64,000 bases of DNA from Nymphaea colorata (Eukaryota; Streptophyta; Magnoliopsida; Nymphaeales; Nymphaeaceae), in NCBI RefSeq assembly GCF_008831285.2, contig NC_045140.1, forward strand, positions 11,838,505 to 11,902,504, given 5' to 3'. Under the pieces are notes generated by a model that ran no database searches, had not been told where the DNA came from, and worked only from the letters and a program-made list of their open reading frames with translations. Both the position numbers and the translations under genes were made by a program. Shown here piece after piece: positions 24,662 through 35,519 of this stretch; position 1 is the stretch's first letter, and each line of letters starts with the position of its first letter.

Positions 24662-27600
24662 GTATGTTACTTTTCCAATTGCCAAATAACCCCTTAAACG
24701 GAGGGATTAAAATCAATGCACCCTCGAGCATTGACTTAACAAATATTTAATTCCGATCAAAGCTGGCTGAGGAGACCTCTTCCATTAATGATCCCCCAAA
24801 AGATACCAAGAACAAAGAATGAATCAAAGAAGCAAATCACTTAACAAATTTGAATTTTTGGGTTCTCACTCACCCTCTCTCTCTTACCAATTTGTGAATG
24901 AAACAGATGAAAAGGAATCGCGTCCTGCTTCTCCGTGGACTTGACTCGAGACTATCAAAAGATCTTGGGCCTGACCTCCAAAAGCTTCGCTGCAAGGTAC
25001 TCTTTCTCCTTCTCTCTCAACGGAGAAGCCACTTCTCAAGCCAACAGATCCATCTGGCTTGGTCTCTGTTTCTTTGGTCTCTTTTCATTCGACGTCTTAG
25101 ATATAACGTGGTAGAACTCGTCTGGCCGTTCTGACGTTAAAGTCTTTTGAACCAAAGGTAGCTCCATGCAGTGAACCAGCCAGAACCCCAAGAGAGCTCA
25201 AAATAAAGTTTCAACCCTAGTCACAAAAAGACATGTTTTTTTAGAGACACGTTAAAAATACAAAAAAAAAAAAAAATCAGCTGAAAAACGGTAAGGAAAT
25301 GGTGTTTTTTTTTTTGAAAAAAATGCTAAAACAAAAAAGTGTTTCTTTCACGTTTCTTTCCTTTTTTTTCATTCTAGGCATTTTTTCACAATTTTTTATT
25401 GTCAAAAGGCTTGTTTCTATTTTTTATTTTTATTTATCTACTTTGTTTTTCTGTTGTCTTACTAGTTTCTAATTTATTTAATTTTTGAAATCTTTTAAAA
25501 TTTTACATTATTCTTCTCATTTTCCTTTTTTTTTTAAGTTTGCCGAAAAAACTATATTTGTGACTATCGTTTGAACCCATGGCAAGCGGCCCATTTAGAG
25601 CCCTAACTTTGTTTCAAAAGGATCTCTCTCTCCTTTTCTCTCTCTCTCTCTCTCTCTCCCTAAAAGACATTTTATACTGGTTCTTCTAAATAGGTGGCAT
25701 TCAGTGCCTTGCAATTTAGGCCTGCCATCCAAGCAGTAGGCAACGCCCTGGCTGCTAGAATGGCAGAGAAGGGCCCATACTTGGCCCTCCACCTGCGGCT
25801 GGAGAAGGATGTGTGGGTTCGAACTGGGTGCTTGCCGGGCCTAGGCGCCGAGGCTGATCGAGTCATTCACCAGGAGCGTACCAGAAAACCTCGCCTCCTT
25901 ACCTCCCGCATTGATATGCTTCCACACCAACGCTACCTCGCCGGCCTTTGCCCCCTGAGAGCCACCGAGATCGTAAGGTATGTGACCTACATTGCTTGTG
26001 TCATGTGTCATATATTAATGTGCAAGTTGAAGCACAGCACGAATGACATCTTGAACTATACCATAGGGAACAAAGGGTTGAATAAAAGCTTCAGATAGTG
26101 GGTCTATTGTTTCCAATTCTCAATTTTATATAAGTTAACATTATTATTGTTATGATGTGATATGATAAAGAAGCTATTAAAGGATGAAATTCATGGTGAC
26201 ATTAACCAGGCTGCTAAAGGCTCTCGGAGCATCTGCTAGCACAAGAATCTATCTCGCCGGCGGACAGCCTTTCGGCGGTGAAGAAGCTGTTCGGCCACTT
26301 CTTTCGGAGTTCCCCAAATTGTACAACAAGACGAGCTTGGCGATGGCGGGTGAGATCGAGCAGTTCGAGCATCAACCATCAGTCATGGCGGCCTTGGACT
26401 ACATTGTATGTCTGAAGAGCCAGGTCTTCATGGCCAACCACGGCGGGAACATGCAAAGAGCAATGCAGGTAAAAGTTCAGTCCTACCCAACTTTTTACTG
26501 GGATGTGATCATGAAATTAAGGATTATATGCAAGCAAAGTTTAGATAGGCTTGCTGCTAACAACATGCAACCAAAAATTTTCTTTTTCCATTTTAAAACA
26601 CATGATATCTTGCAGATAAAAGCACAATTTAAGTAAGGATGTCAGTGGGACAGATTAGAGATAAGAGAGTTGGATAAGGAAAAAAAATTACATCCAATTA
26701 ACAAATCAGAGCAAATTTGAATTTAAGAAGTGATATCAGATTCAGATTCTGTTTTAAATAACATCCGATCGAATCATGTGTACTATCCATACATTTTGAA
26801 AGTTGGCTAACATGATAAATTTCGGACTTGGTTGTGAATATAAAAGTCTGATTCAAATTGGATTCAGATTTCTAATTTAAAAGTCAGATTTGGGTATGAC
26901 ATAGAATCTTCTTCATTTGCATTCGGGTCCGAATTAAAATTTCTAGAATCAGATAGGATATGGTGAAACATCCCTTTTATTAAGAATGCCATCACATAAA
27001 TGAGAAATCAAATTTTGTAGTAAAATCCCAAAACCATATCAAAGTCATTTACCTCTTACATTGAGCAAGAGGCTATACATTGAAACTCACAAAGGATTTA
27101 CTTGTCTATATATCGTTCCGTTCGATCCTTTAGGTCCCTACTTTACCTTGACGATTATGCCATGTTCTTCCTTGAAGCATATATGCGATGGATAGACTCC
27201 TGTAACCGTGCCATCATATTTCATTTCTAATTGCTTAACAGAATTTTTTTTATAAATTTAGAATTCTAAAAGGAATCTAATGGCTAGATCCACGAAAGAA
27301 CATGAAAAAAGTTTAACGAGGTACAACTAGCAATTCCCTATTACTCTCTTAGGGAGTCGACCATGGATTAATTCCTCTTTCATTTGGAGGTATTGAATAC
27401 ACCCACACCCAAAATTCTGAGCTTCATGTTATTCTTACCAATAGACATGTCAGAGCTAGAGGCATCCCAATCGGATTAAATAGGAGCAACCTATCGCCTG
27501 AAGAAGTCCTAAAGACCTTCCCATTCCCCCTAATTTTGTAGTAAAATCCAAAAACCATATCAAAGTCATTTAACTCTTACATTGAGCAAGAGGCTAGCAA

Positions 27601-28225
27601 CCTATCGCATGAAGAAGTCCCGAATGCCTTACCATCCCTTCTGCCTCCAGGGTCTTGAGCTGCATCAGGATTTGGGTAGGCAACGGTACACCCTTCAACT
27701 TGTTTCATTCACACTTTTAACAGTTCAATGAAGTAACACCCACAGTAATCAAACAAGCAACATACTTGCCTACCCGACTAACTATGTGATGCCCCTTCAT
27801 GCCAACCCATTTACTTCTAAAGCACAATTTCTTAAAATAAATTTACGTCTAAGAGGTTTGAAGCTCATGTTGGGAAAAAGGCAACAATCTTCAGATTCTA
27901 GAGAACCAAGCTTCTCATCAAGTTCCGAAAGTGTCAGACAAGCCATTGGCAATAATGGTGTCTTGCTTTCTTCTACTAAGCCGTGTGCCATCGTCGGAAA
28001 CAGGGGCACCGTGCGTACTTGGGGCACCGGAAGCACATCACACCACAGAAGAAGGGCCTGGTGCAGCTATTCATGGGCAATTACACCAGCACCACGGATG
28101 AGCAAGAGGTGCATGATGTGATAAGGAAGATGCATGAAGACTCAGTTGGGGCACCCAGCAACAGGACAGACAGGAAAGGAAGGGATGTGATTGCTTATCC
28201 TGTCCCTGAATGCATGTGCAGATGA
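21948..28225 (+). CDS. GDP-fucose O-fucosyltransferase family protein, six exons
   Basis: Predicted Golgi-type glycosyltransferase of the plant O-fucosyltransferase (OFUT) family, probably fucosylating proteins or wall glycans from GDP-fucose; the acceptor is unknown. Exons: 21948-22552, 24299-24467, 24907-24996, 25694-25977, 26210-26468, 28004-28225, all GT..AG with matching phases, giving 542 residues. A signal anchor lies at about 33-60 (LLLLLLALHMSC), followed by a low-complexity stem. Family motifs: GGLNQQRNQ (164-172), the first nucleotide-sugar motif; IWGDESEFADIF across the exon 1/2 junction; LLLRGLDSRL; HLRLEKD (~321-327); GGQPFGG; HGGNM (~460-464); and the C-terminal PVPECMC. Length is normal for the family. 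The start follows a CT-rich leader with no competing upstream ATG. Introns 1 and 5 (1.75 and 1.5 kb) hold repeats. I see no disruption; the call rests on motifs and intact phases. Confidence 0.92.
22940..23021. repeat. (TA)n microsatellite in fucosyltransferase intron 1
   Basis: About 82 bp of pure TA repeats inside the first intron. It is self-complementary and able to form a cruciform. Confidence 0.95.
23734..23850 (+). repeat. Dispersed 'GTGGCGGAGCCA' repeat copy
   Basis: The segment starts GTGGCGGAGCCACATG, contains TGTGGGCAGCTGCCCACACC, and ends near AAGTGCCCCTC. A rearranged relative appears on the opposite strand at 51285-51475 (GCCCACACCAGCC ... GTGCCCC ... CTGGCTCCGCTA). Related wording (GGGGTGGAGCTAG) occurs at 50009. 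It is probably a dispersed transposon family; the ends are not defined. Confidence 0.45.
24162..24254. repeat. (CT)n(TA)n compound microsatellite before exon 2
   Basis: A CT tract (24162-24180) runs into about 74 bp of TA. It ends 44 bp upstream of the intron 1 acceptor (AG at 24297-24298), so it sits in the branch-point and polypyrimidine zone. Confidence 0.95.
24621..24656. repeat. (TA)n microsatellite in fucosyltransferase intron 2
   Basis: About 36 bp of TA units in the 439-bp second intron. A CT run (24471-24494) lies just after the exon 2 donor. Confidence 0.95.
27011..27622 (+). repeat. Pair of ~65-bp direct repeats in fucosyltransferase intron 5
   Basis: The block at 27011-27074 (AATTTTGTAGTAAAATCC ... 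GAGCAAGAGGCTA) recurs at 27532-27596 with few changes. A second short block, GCAACCTATCGC.TGAAGAAGTCC, occurs at 27487-27510 and 27596-27622. The arrangement suggests a local segmental duplication or a decayed element with partial repeats. Confidence 0.7.
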
Positions 28226-28950
28226 TACACAAGAAGGCACGAAACAAAGAACCTTTTTCTCTCCTACTGAGGATGCAAAATGCAAACAGTTCGGATCTGG
28301 TGCACGAGTAGCGTCCGATCCCGAGTCGTGCCAGATTGAACCATTTGTGTTCTTATCCCTAGCATATAATAATGCAGTGCAGAAGGGGACAAGATGTGGT
28401 AGGCTAATTGTACAAAGAGATTTTTTATTCACAAGGTTGGAGGCATATCATGCACATTTTCTTTCATGATTCATTATTTATGTTGTAATACGTTTAATTG
28501 CTTGTAAGTAAATTATAAAGTGGGAGAATTACTGTAAAAGTTTGTAACTTGATAAAGATGTATGAACAATACCAGATTCTCTTGTATGGATCCCTCAATC
28601 AAGGGACATTGCAAGTTTTTGAGCTAAATAAGTGCTTTAGTATTTATTAAGAAATAAAATCTTCTATTAAGAAAAGATATAAATATTATGTTTTTATTTT
28701 CTAAAAAGGAGGAACCCTCCAAGGATCAGACCTTCAAAGGATGACACAAAGGAAAATCTTGGGACTTTAATTGTGTATCTTCATCGCGCAGAATGCTACT
28801 AATCAAAACAAAAAGGAAAAAAGAAAGCTTGATACTTCTATGAATCAACAGAGAACCCGATGGTGATTCTTAACACATTTCTAAAATCCTAGATATATCT
28901 GAAATTTGTTGTATTTACTTAAAAAACATTTTAGAAAAGAAGATTAGGTA
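28226..28950 (+). other. 3' UTR and downstream of the fucosyltransferase gene
   Basis: AT-rich sequence after the TGA at 28223-28225. Several AATAA-like signals (for example AAGAAATAAAAT near 28650) could direct polyadenylation, but the site is not fixed by the sequence. No gene seen. Confidence 0.4.
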
Positions 28951-31800
28951 CCACTTGATACACACCCACTTGGTGTGCCGCCCAATGCAGCGGAGAAGGT
29001 TGCCACAGTTGCAGACATGTGCGAGGCCAAGGCTGAGGCCAATGCCACAGCTGCGGTCGAGTTAGAACGAGAGATATACCAGTTAGCTGAAGGGGTATGT
29101 CGCGGGCATTGTGAGGGTAACAACACTAGGGCGCATTCGGACACGGGCCAGCTCGAGCGAAGTGAGGTTAAACACGTAGGAGACGTCGCCTATGCGCAAG
29201 GCAGAGCGCGCTGGGAGGGCTGGTCATCTACAATAGCTAATGCATTTCATTGTGAGGGTAATCCCATGCCGAGCAAGGCCGAGGTGCTAAGTATAGAGCG
29301 CAAGGCAGGCGGGCTGAATGAGAAGCGCAGTCACAGGCTTAGTGAGGTTAATCTGCAGACAAGAGACAGTTGCGACGAATAGATTTCAGTCCAGGTCGAG
29401 GGTGAGGAGTCTGCAGTAGGTTCAAATAGGGTTGAAGTTGCTCATTCGGGAGGATGAAGACCAAGGCAGACCGGGCGCCACCAAGAGTGTGACCTGGTCA
29501 AGGTTGGCTAGGAAGAGCTCAAGCTAACCTGAGCGCCTCGCGGCTGGGTTCAAGTCCAAACCGAGTCGATGTATTCATTTTCTGTTTGATATTTTGATTA
29601 CAGGTCTTGTATTCGTCAAAGTCTGAGACAGCAGGTGTGACCCGAGACAGTCCAGTAGTATATAAACTGGAGACTGCGCCAACTTTTGTAACTTTTGAAA
29701 ATTCAATCAATGAAATAGACTTTTCTCTCCTGCGTGAGAGTTCTTGCCGCTTGAGTGTGGCACCACCAAGCTTGGTCGACGAGGGAGACTTCACCGGAAA
29801 AGATGAACGACTGCAGGACCAAAGTAGAGAAGCCGGGAACTCTACCAGAACTATAGGCGACGTATTCCTCAGCAGCTATGCGAATCTGACCGAGGTGCAA
29901 GTGTCTTCCATCCTAGAGACATCTAGAGGTCGGAGCGGAGGAAGGAGAGCTCGGTGGAGAAGCATGGACGCCGATCAACCGAGAGATTTCGAGATCTGCT
30001 GCAGGTGACAGCCGGAGGATCATTCCCAACGGTAAGATCCTATACTCTTATGGATTTCTACCGTGAGGATGACCTGTTGGTCTTATCAAAGGAGAAAGAG
30101 ATGCTGACGATCTGGTCGATTCAAGTTCTACTCGTCTAACGAACAGATGAGATCGGTTTGATTCAACTTAGATAAAAGGATTTGAGGTGCTGACGAGATC
30201 AGGCGAGAATGATCCCTGTTTCAGGCAGTTCGCCTAACGTCTGGCTTAGATCGGCTTTAATTCTTTTAAAAATCAGTTCTTCCATGTCGCAATTGATGTT
30301 TACTTGCTGTGGACGAACTGTGACGAGCAACGGATTTGAATCGGTCGATGAATTAGAAGATCGAAGACGAAGAACAGGTGCTGATCATTTGCAAATCTCC
30401 GATCATTTGCAAATTTCTGACGGTCGGAGACAGATCTGATGGTGGAAATGGCTCAAATGTCTTTGTAATCATTAGATGATCATTCCGGTGAAGTTTGGGA
30501 AAAATAAGAGTTGATTTGGATAGTTCACAGGAGCTGATCGGAATCACGGCGGCAAATTGCAAAAATCGGCAGCGCTGTTCCTGCGATAGCTAGAATTTGG
30601 CCGAATTTCATCTTCAACGAGTGGCCAACTGGAAGCGAATTTGGGACTGATTTTTGGAGAGTCTAATCCCCCGGATCTTGGCTTCCTCCATACCAAATTT
30701 CACGATTTGTGGAGCTCTATGTGAAGAGATATGATTTTTTGAAGGAGACTGCCTCCAGAAAAGCAGCTAAGCCTGCGACAAGTTGTTTTAGGGTGAACAC
30801 AGGCTGATCTTGCCTTCAACGAGTCATCAGCTGGACACGACTTTGGGCCCGATCCTTGGAGCATCTATTCCTCCAGATCATAGCTTCATCCGGACCAAGT
30901 TTCACGATTTTAGGAGCTCTGGATGCGGAGATATGATTTTTTGAAGAGGCACGGGTCTGGAAGCTGGTTTCACACCTGCGAGAGGGATTCTCACCAGTTT
31001 TGCCAATTTTTGTTACAGATTTGGGTGAAATCGATTCTCTGGTGCATTCCCCATAACTCGAGCTTGATTAATTAAGGAATATACATCTGCTTGAGCTATT
31101 GAATCATATGCAGCAAGGGTCTAAACTGATAATCGGTGAAGCGCATAACCTCCTTATATTTCTGTACTTCTGTTTAACTGATCTTGATTTGCTGTGATCC
31201 TGTTAAGCTGAGGTGAATCCGAAGAAGACGAACTCAGCTGGGAAGCCACTGTAGCTGCTGATCGAGGAGGCAATTGCTGAATACCGAGGATTAATTGGTC
31301 TCCTTCCTCAGTGAGTGTTGGACTAGCTCCAGCAAAGTACAACCGAACCCCCTATAGTTGTGTGGGAGGGTGTATTTGATTTCCAGCCAACCTACGGGTT
31401 TATAGGGAATCCTCCAAGGCTCATCTACTGTTGGACCTTCCTAGGGCGAAGGGTATAGAATGCTCGTTTTAGAGATTGTATACATGGTTTGGTGTGGATG
31501 TTGTGATTGTTGAGTGAGGGAGAGCCCAATTTGTATCGTTGATGCTTGTAAAGCCTCACAACTCCACTCTTGATTGTATTAGATTGAGACTTTAGGAAGG
31601 AAAATCCACTTGTATATCAGTCTTAAGGGATATATTTAGTTGGGTTGTTGTCCGACTTGGGCTTGAAATTTGTAGTTCCCATTCTTTTATATTACCTTGG
31701 CATGTTTGTCCCCAATAGATCTTGAAAAGCGACTGCATCTTAGCTAGATTTGAGCAGCTACAAGGGCAGGGCGCATCACACTTACATTTAATGCAATCTA
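28950..31800 (+). mobile_element. Probable retrotransposon-derived LTR/leader segment without coding capacity
   Basis: Composition shifts sharply to GC-richer at about 28960. A TATATAAA box (29659-29666) is followed by a leader-like stretch ending in a strong donor-like AACGGTAAGATCC (30029-30041), then 1.7 kb of untranslated-type DNA with a duplicated block. This resembles the LTR plus spliced leader of large plant retroelements. No RT, integrase or matching terminal repeat was found, and no tRNA-iMet primer site. A 135-codon frame at 28975-29382 (Ala/Glu-rich) is of unknown significance. It could instead be a decayed non-autonomous (LARD-type) element. Confidence 0.35.
30611..30946 (+). repeat. 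Imperfect tandem duplication of a ~135-bp block
   Basis: Copies at 30611-30745 and 30813-30946 share, in the same order, TTCAACGAGT, ACGACTTTGGG-like words, CTCCAGATC-like words, AATTTCACGATTT, GGAGCTCT and GATATGATTTTTTGAAG. They are about 75-80% alike by eye with a period of about 202 bp. Confidence 0.75.
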
Positions 31801-31989
31801 AAATTTATACTTATCTTTCTAAAAAAATATCTCAACGTGTTTTCTGCGTATAACATAAAAAAACAATTTCAAACTGAACTAAGCACTTCTGGTTGAGTGC
31901 CTAGCTTGATGCAACAGGTTTTAAGGAATAACACATGCGTGTGTACTTGCATACAAGCACTTATAAACATGCTGACATGAATGCAAAGG

Positions 31990-32232
31990 TGTTAGCCGTC
32001 GGCTAACAAAAGTCGAGAGGGAGGAAGGAGAAGGGAGAAGGGAACGAGAGAGAGAAAGGCAATCAACAAGCATGCTTAATTAGGGTAAATTTCAAGCTTA
32101 AGTACAATTAATAATGGGTCCGGATTGGACCGACTCATACTGAAATCAGATCCATACTGAAAACATCAAATAGCAAGACCTAGTAGAAATAAACTACTAC
32201 TGCTCCCCACGATCCCTATATGGATCGTAACA
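31990..32232 (-). repeat. 3' LTR (left copy) of the short-LTR chromovirus
   Basis: A 243-bp LTR with TG..CA ends, abutted by a polypurine tract on its inner side. Confidence 0.93.
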
Positions 32233-32246
32233 AATACTCCCCCCTT
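32233..32246 (-). other. Polypurine tract of the short-LTR chromovirus
   Basis: On the minus strand AAGGGGGGAGTATT lies directly against the 3' LTR. Confidence 0.85.
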
Positions 32247-32249
32247 GAA

Positions 32250-35200
32250 TAACACCTTATCCTCAAGGTGTGAATGATGGAAACCACTTTTGTATGTCCT
32301 CCGAGTCTTCCCATGACACGGATAACTCATCCTCAGAGAGCCACTCAATCAGCCACTGCACCGTCCATTTTCCATTCACTTTGAGTCGTTGTACTCCTAC
32401 TCAACTTCACTTTATGTCGGTGGCTTGAGGCACGCTTTGAGTTTGGAAACATGAAAGACCGGGTGTATGGTGCTGCCAAATGGTAACTATAATTTGTAGG
32501 CGAGATTCCCGATCCTCTTTAAAATCTGATAAGGACCAACATACCTTGACAACAGCTTAATTTGGCCTGCCCCTCGCATACCTAGCAACCGTTGGGCGGG
32601 TCATCTTAGGAAAATCCAATCCCCTTCTTGAAATTGAAGTGCTCGATGGCGACGGTTGTACTGGATCACCATGCGATTCCGTGCTGCTGACAGGTGTTCC
32701 TTAAGATCCTTAAGAATCACATCGCGACACCTCAACTCCATATCAACCAGCTTATCACGTGCTGTCCCCAATTGATATCAACGAATAGTTGGAGGAGGGC
32801 GCCCATAGACTACCTCAAAAGGGGTGGTGTTCGTGGATGTATGCCAACTGGTATTGTAAGCGAACTCTGCCCATGATAGATAGTTGACCCAGGTTTTGGG
32901 TTTCTCCCCCACAAAGCATCGCAAATAAGTCTCAAGATTTTGGTTTACGACCTCTGTCTGCCCATCCGTTTGCGGGTGATATGCGGTACTCATCTTAAGC
33001 TGAGTTCCCTGCAGTTTGAAATACTCATGCCAAAAAACACTAAGGAAAATCGAGTCACGGTCACTTACAATGGAGCGTGGCATACCGTGAAGCTTCCCCA
33101 CGTGCTCTTGAAAGGTCTGTGCTACTGTTTTGGCTGAAAAGGGGTGTGAGAGCGCTATAAAGTGGGCATATTTGGAGAGCCTGTCTACTACCACCAATAT
33201 AACAGATTTTCCTGAGAGCGGGGTAATCCCTCTATGAAGGCCATGGATATGTCTTCCCAAATTTGCTCAGGAAGAGGAAGTGGCTGTAAAAAGCCAGCAG
33301 GTCGCGTGGTCTCATATTTATTGCGTTGACATACATCACATTGTCGCACATAATCCCGCACAGCGTGCTTCATTCCCGGCCAGAAAAACGCCATCCTTAA
33401 ACACTGATAAGTCCCTTCCACTCCTTCATGGCTTGCGTTCTTCGAGTCATGATAATGTGAGATTAAAATACTTGGCAGTCTTGTTTCGAGCGGGATAAAT
33501 ACGCGGCTACGGAAGTAGAGGTAAGGAGGGTACCACTCGTAACCATATCGTCTCGTCGGATTCTGTAGAAGGTCAGTTCGTATTCTTTGAACTGACGTTG
33601 CTGATTGATGGGCCTGCTAAATGTCTGTCCAAATGTTGCACTGAATGGTTGATAGAGTCCAGAAGTCGTGCCCCTCCTGCCCCTGTCGAGAGAGACCGTC
33701 TGCTGTCGGGTTTTCTTTCCCGCTGCGATGCCTAATCTCAAAATCGAAGCTGAGCAGTTTCATCACCCAACGCTGCACCGCCGTTACCAATGTTTTCTGT
33801 TGTAGGCAGTAGCGCAGGCTGTGATGGTCTGTGAGCACTATAAATTTTGTACCCAACAAATAATGCCGCCATCTAAGAACCGCCAATACCATAGTTCGTG
33901 CTCGTAGGCTGATTTGCTGGTGAACGTGGGTCCCATGGCGCGACTAAAAAATGCTATCGGATGTCGGTCTTCGCTCAAAACTGCACTCACTCCTGTGTCG
34001 GATGCGTCTGTCTCCACTTCAAACTGCATGTTGAAATCGGGCATGCGTAGAAATGGTGTTGTGGTGATGGCCTCCTTGAGTTGGTCGAATGCCACCTTGG
34101 CCTGGTCATTCCATCGAAACTGATCCTTTTTTGTGAGATACGTCAAGGGCGCTGCGATACTTTCGAAGTTACGCACGAACTTATGATAGTATCCTGCCAG
34201 TCCTAGGAACCCGTGTAGTTCCCGAACAGACTAAGGAATGGCCCAATTACGTACTGCCAGTACCTTAGCCTCTTCCATCTTCACACTACCATTGCCAATC
34301 ACGTGGCCGAGATACGTGACTTCACTCATGCCGAATGAACACTTAGAGAGTTTGGCGTGAAGGGAGTGTTGTCGCAACGTAGAGAGTACCACCCGTAGAT
34401 GATTTAAATGTGTCTCTTCGTCTGCACTAAATACGAGGATGTCATCAAAGAAGACCAGTACGAACTTGTGCAGGTATGGCCGGAAGATATCATTCATGAG
34501 TGACTGGAACGTCGCAGGAGCGTTGGTGAGGCCGAACGACATCACTCGAAACTCATAATGTCCATCTAGGGTTAAGAATGTTGTCTTTGGTACATCTTGT
34601 GGCGCGATTTGTATCTGATGGTAGCCGGCTCGAAGATCTAGCTTCGAAAATAGGGCTGCCCCTTTGAGTTCATCAAGGAGGTCTTCCACGATGGGCAGGG
34701 GATAACGATCCTTCACTGTTAGAGCATTCAAGGTGCGGTAGTCTACAGAAAACTGCCAGTTTCCATCCTTCTTGCGCACCAAGAGGGCAGGAGACGCAAA
34801 CGGGCTGCGACAAGGCTGTATACTTTCTTGTTCCAACATTTCTTGCACCAATCGAGTTAGTGTATCACGTTGGGTCGGGTTATACCTGTATGGTCTCCTT
34901 TTCACTGCATCGGCCCCGGGATGTAGCTCTATATGGTGGTCATAGGCGCGCGAAGGAGGCAACCCATGAGGGATGCTGAACACATCCGAAAATTCTTCCA
35001 ACAGGGCCAGTAGTCGTGCACTGGTGAGGGCGGGTTTTGACCTCTCTTTCCCCTCGGCACTGGTCATGAGAAGCATGTACGAAGCAACTGCTCCTTGTGA
35101 CATTTTGGAGGTGGCAGTCTCTTGAACTAGCTGTCTTGGAGTAGCTGATAGAGTGAGGCGCTTCCCATCCGGTTGTGTAAAGTGCATTCTCATGTTAATG

Positions 35201-35516
35201 AAGTCCCACACGACCTCGCCCAGTCCTTTCAACCAGTGGATGCCCAAAACGAGGTCCGCCCCGGCCATTGCTAGTGTATACAACTGTACCGAAAACCCAT
35301 GGCCCCGTATCTCAAGTTTCTCGTCGGTGCACCACCCTTACATTTTAAGGTGCTTCCATCTCCCACGACCACATCAAAAGCCGACTGCTGATCGATTTCG
35401 CACCCCAGGGCTCTAGCTGACTTCTCACAGATGAAGTTATGCATGGACCCTGTATCCACAAGTACACTGACCTTCCGACTGCGGAGTCGGCCCTCCACTC
35501 GCATCAATTGAGGCAT
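32250..35516 (-). pseudogene. Broken pol of the short-LTR chromovirus
   Basis: Fragments in element order: protease (35271-35516, LVDTGSMHNF); RT (34231-35283, with FFDDILVFS); RNase H (33838-34176 with ETDAS, then 33617-33892 with TDHHSLRY and NPTADGLSR); integrase zinc finger (33188-33421, CDVC); integrase core (32778-33260, [24 protein letters not shown]); and a chromodomain-like end near 32250-32400 (VSWEDSED). The pieces lie in different frames or are separated by stops. At least five breaks are visible, so no full polyprotein can be made. The RT catalytic FFDD is still intact. Confidence 0.9.
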
Positions 35517-35519
35517 TTC

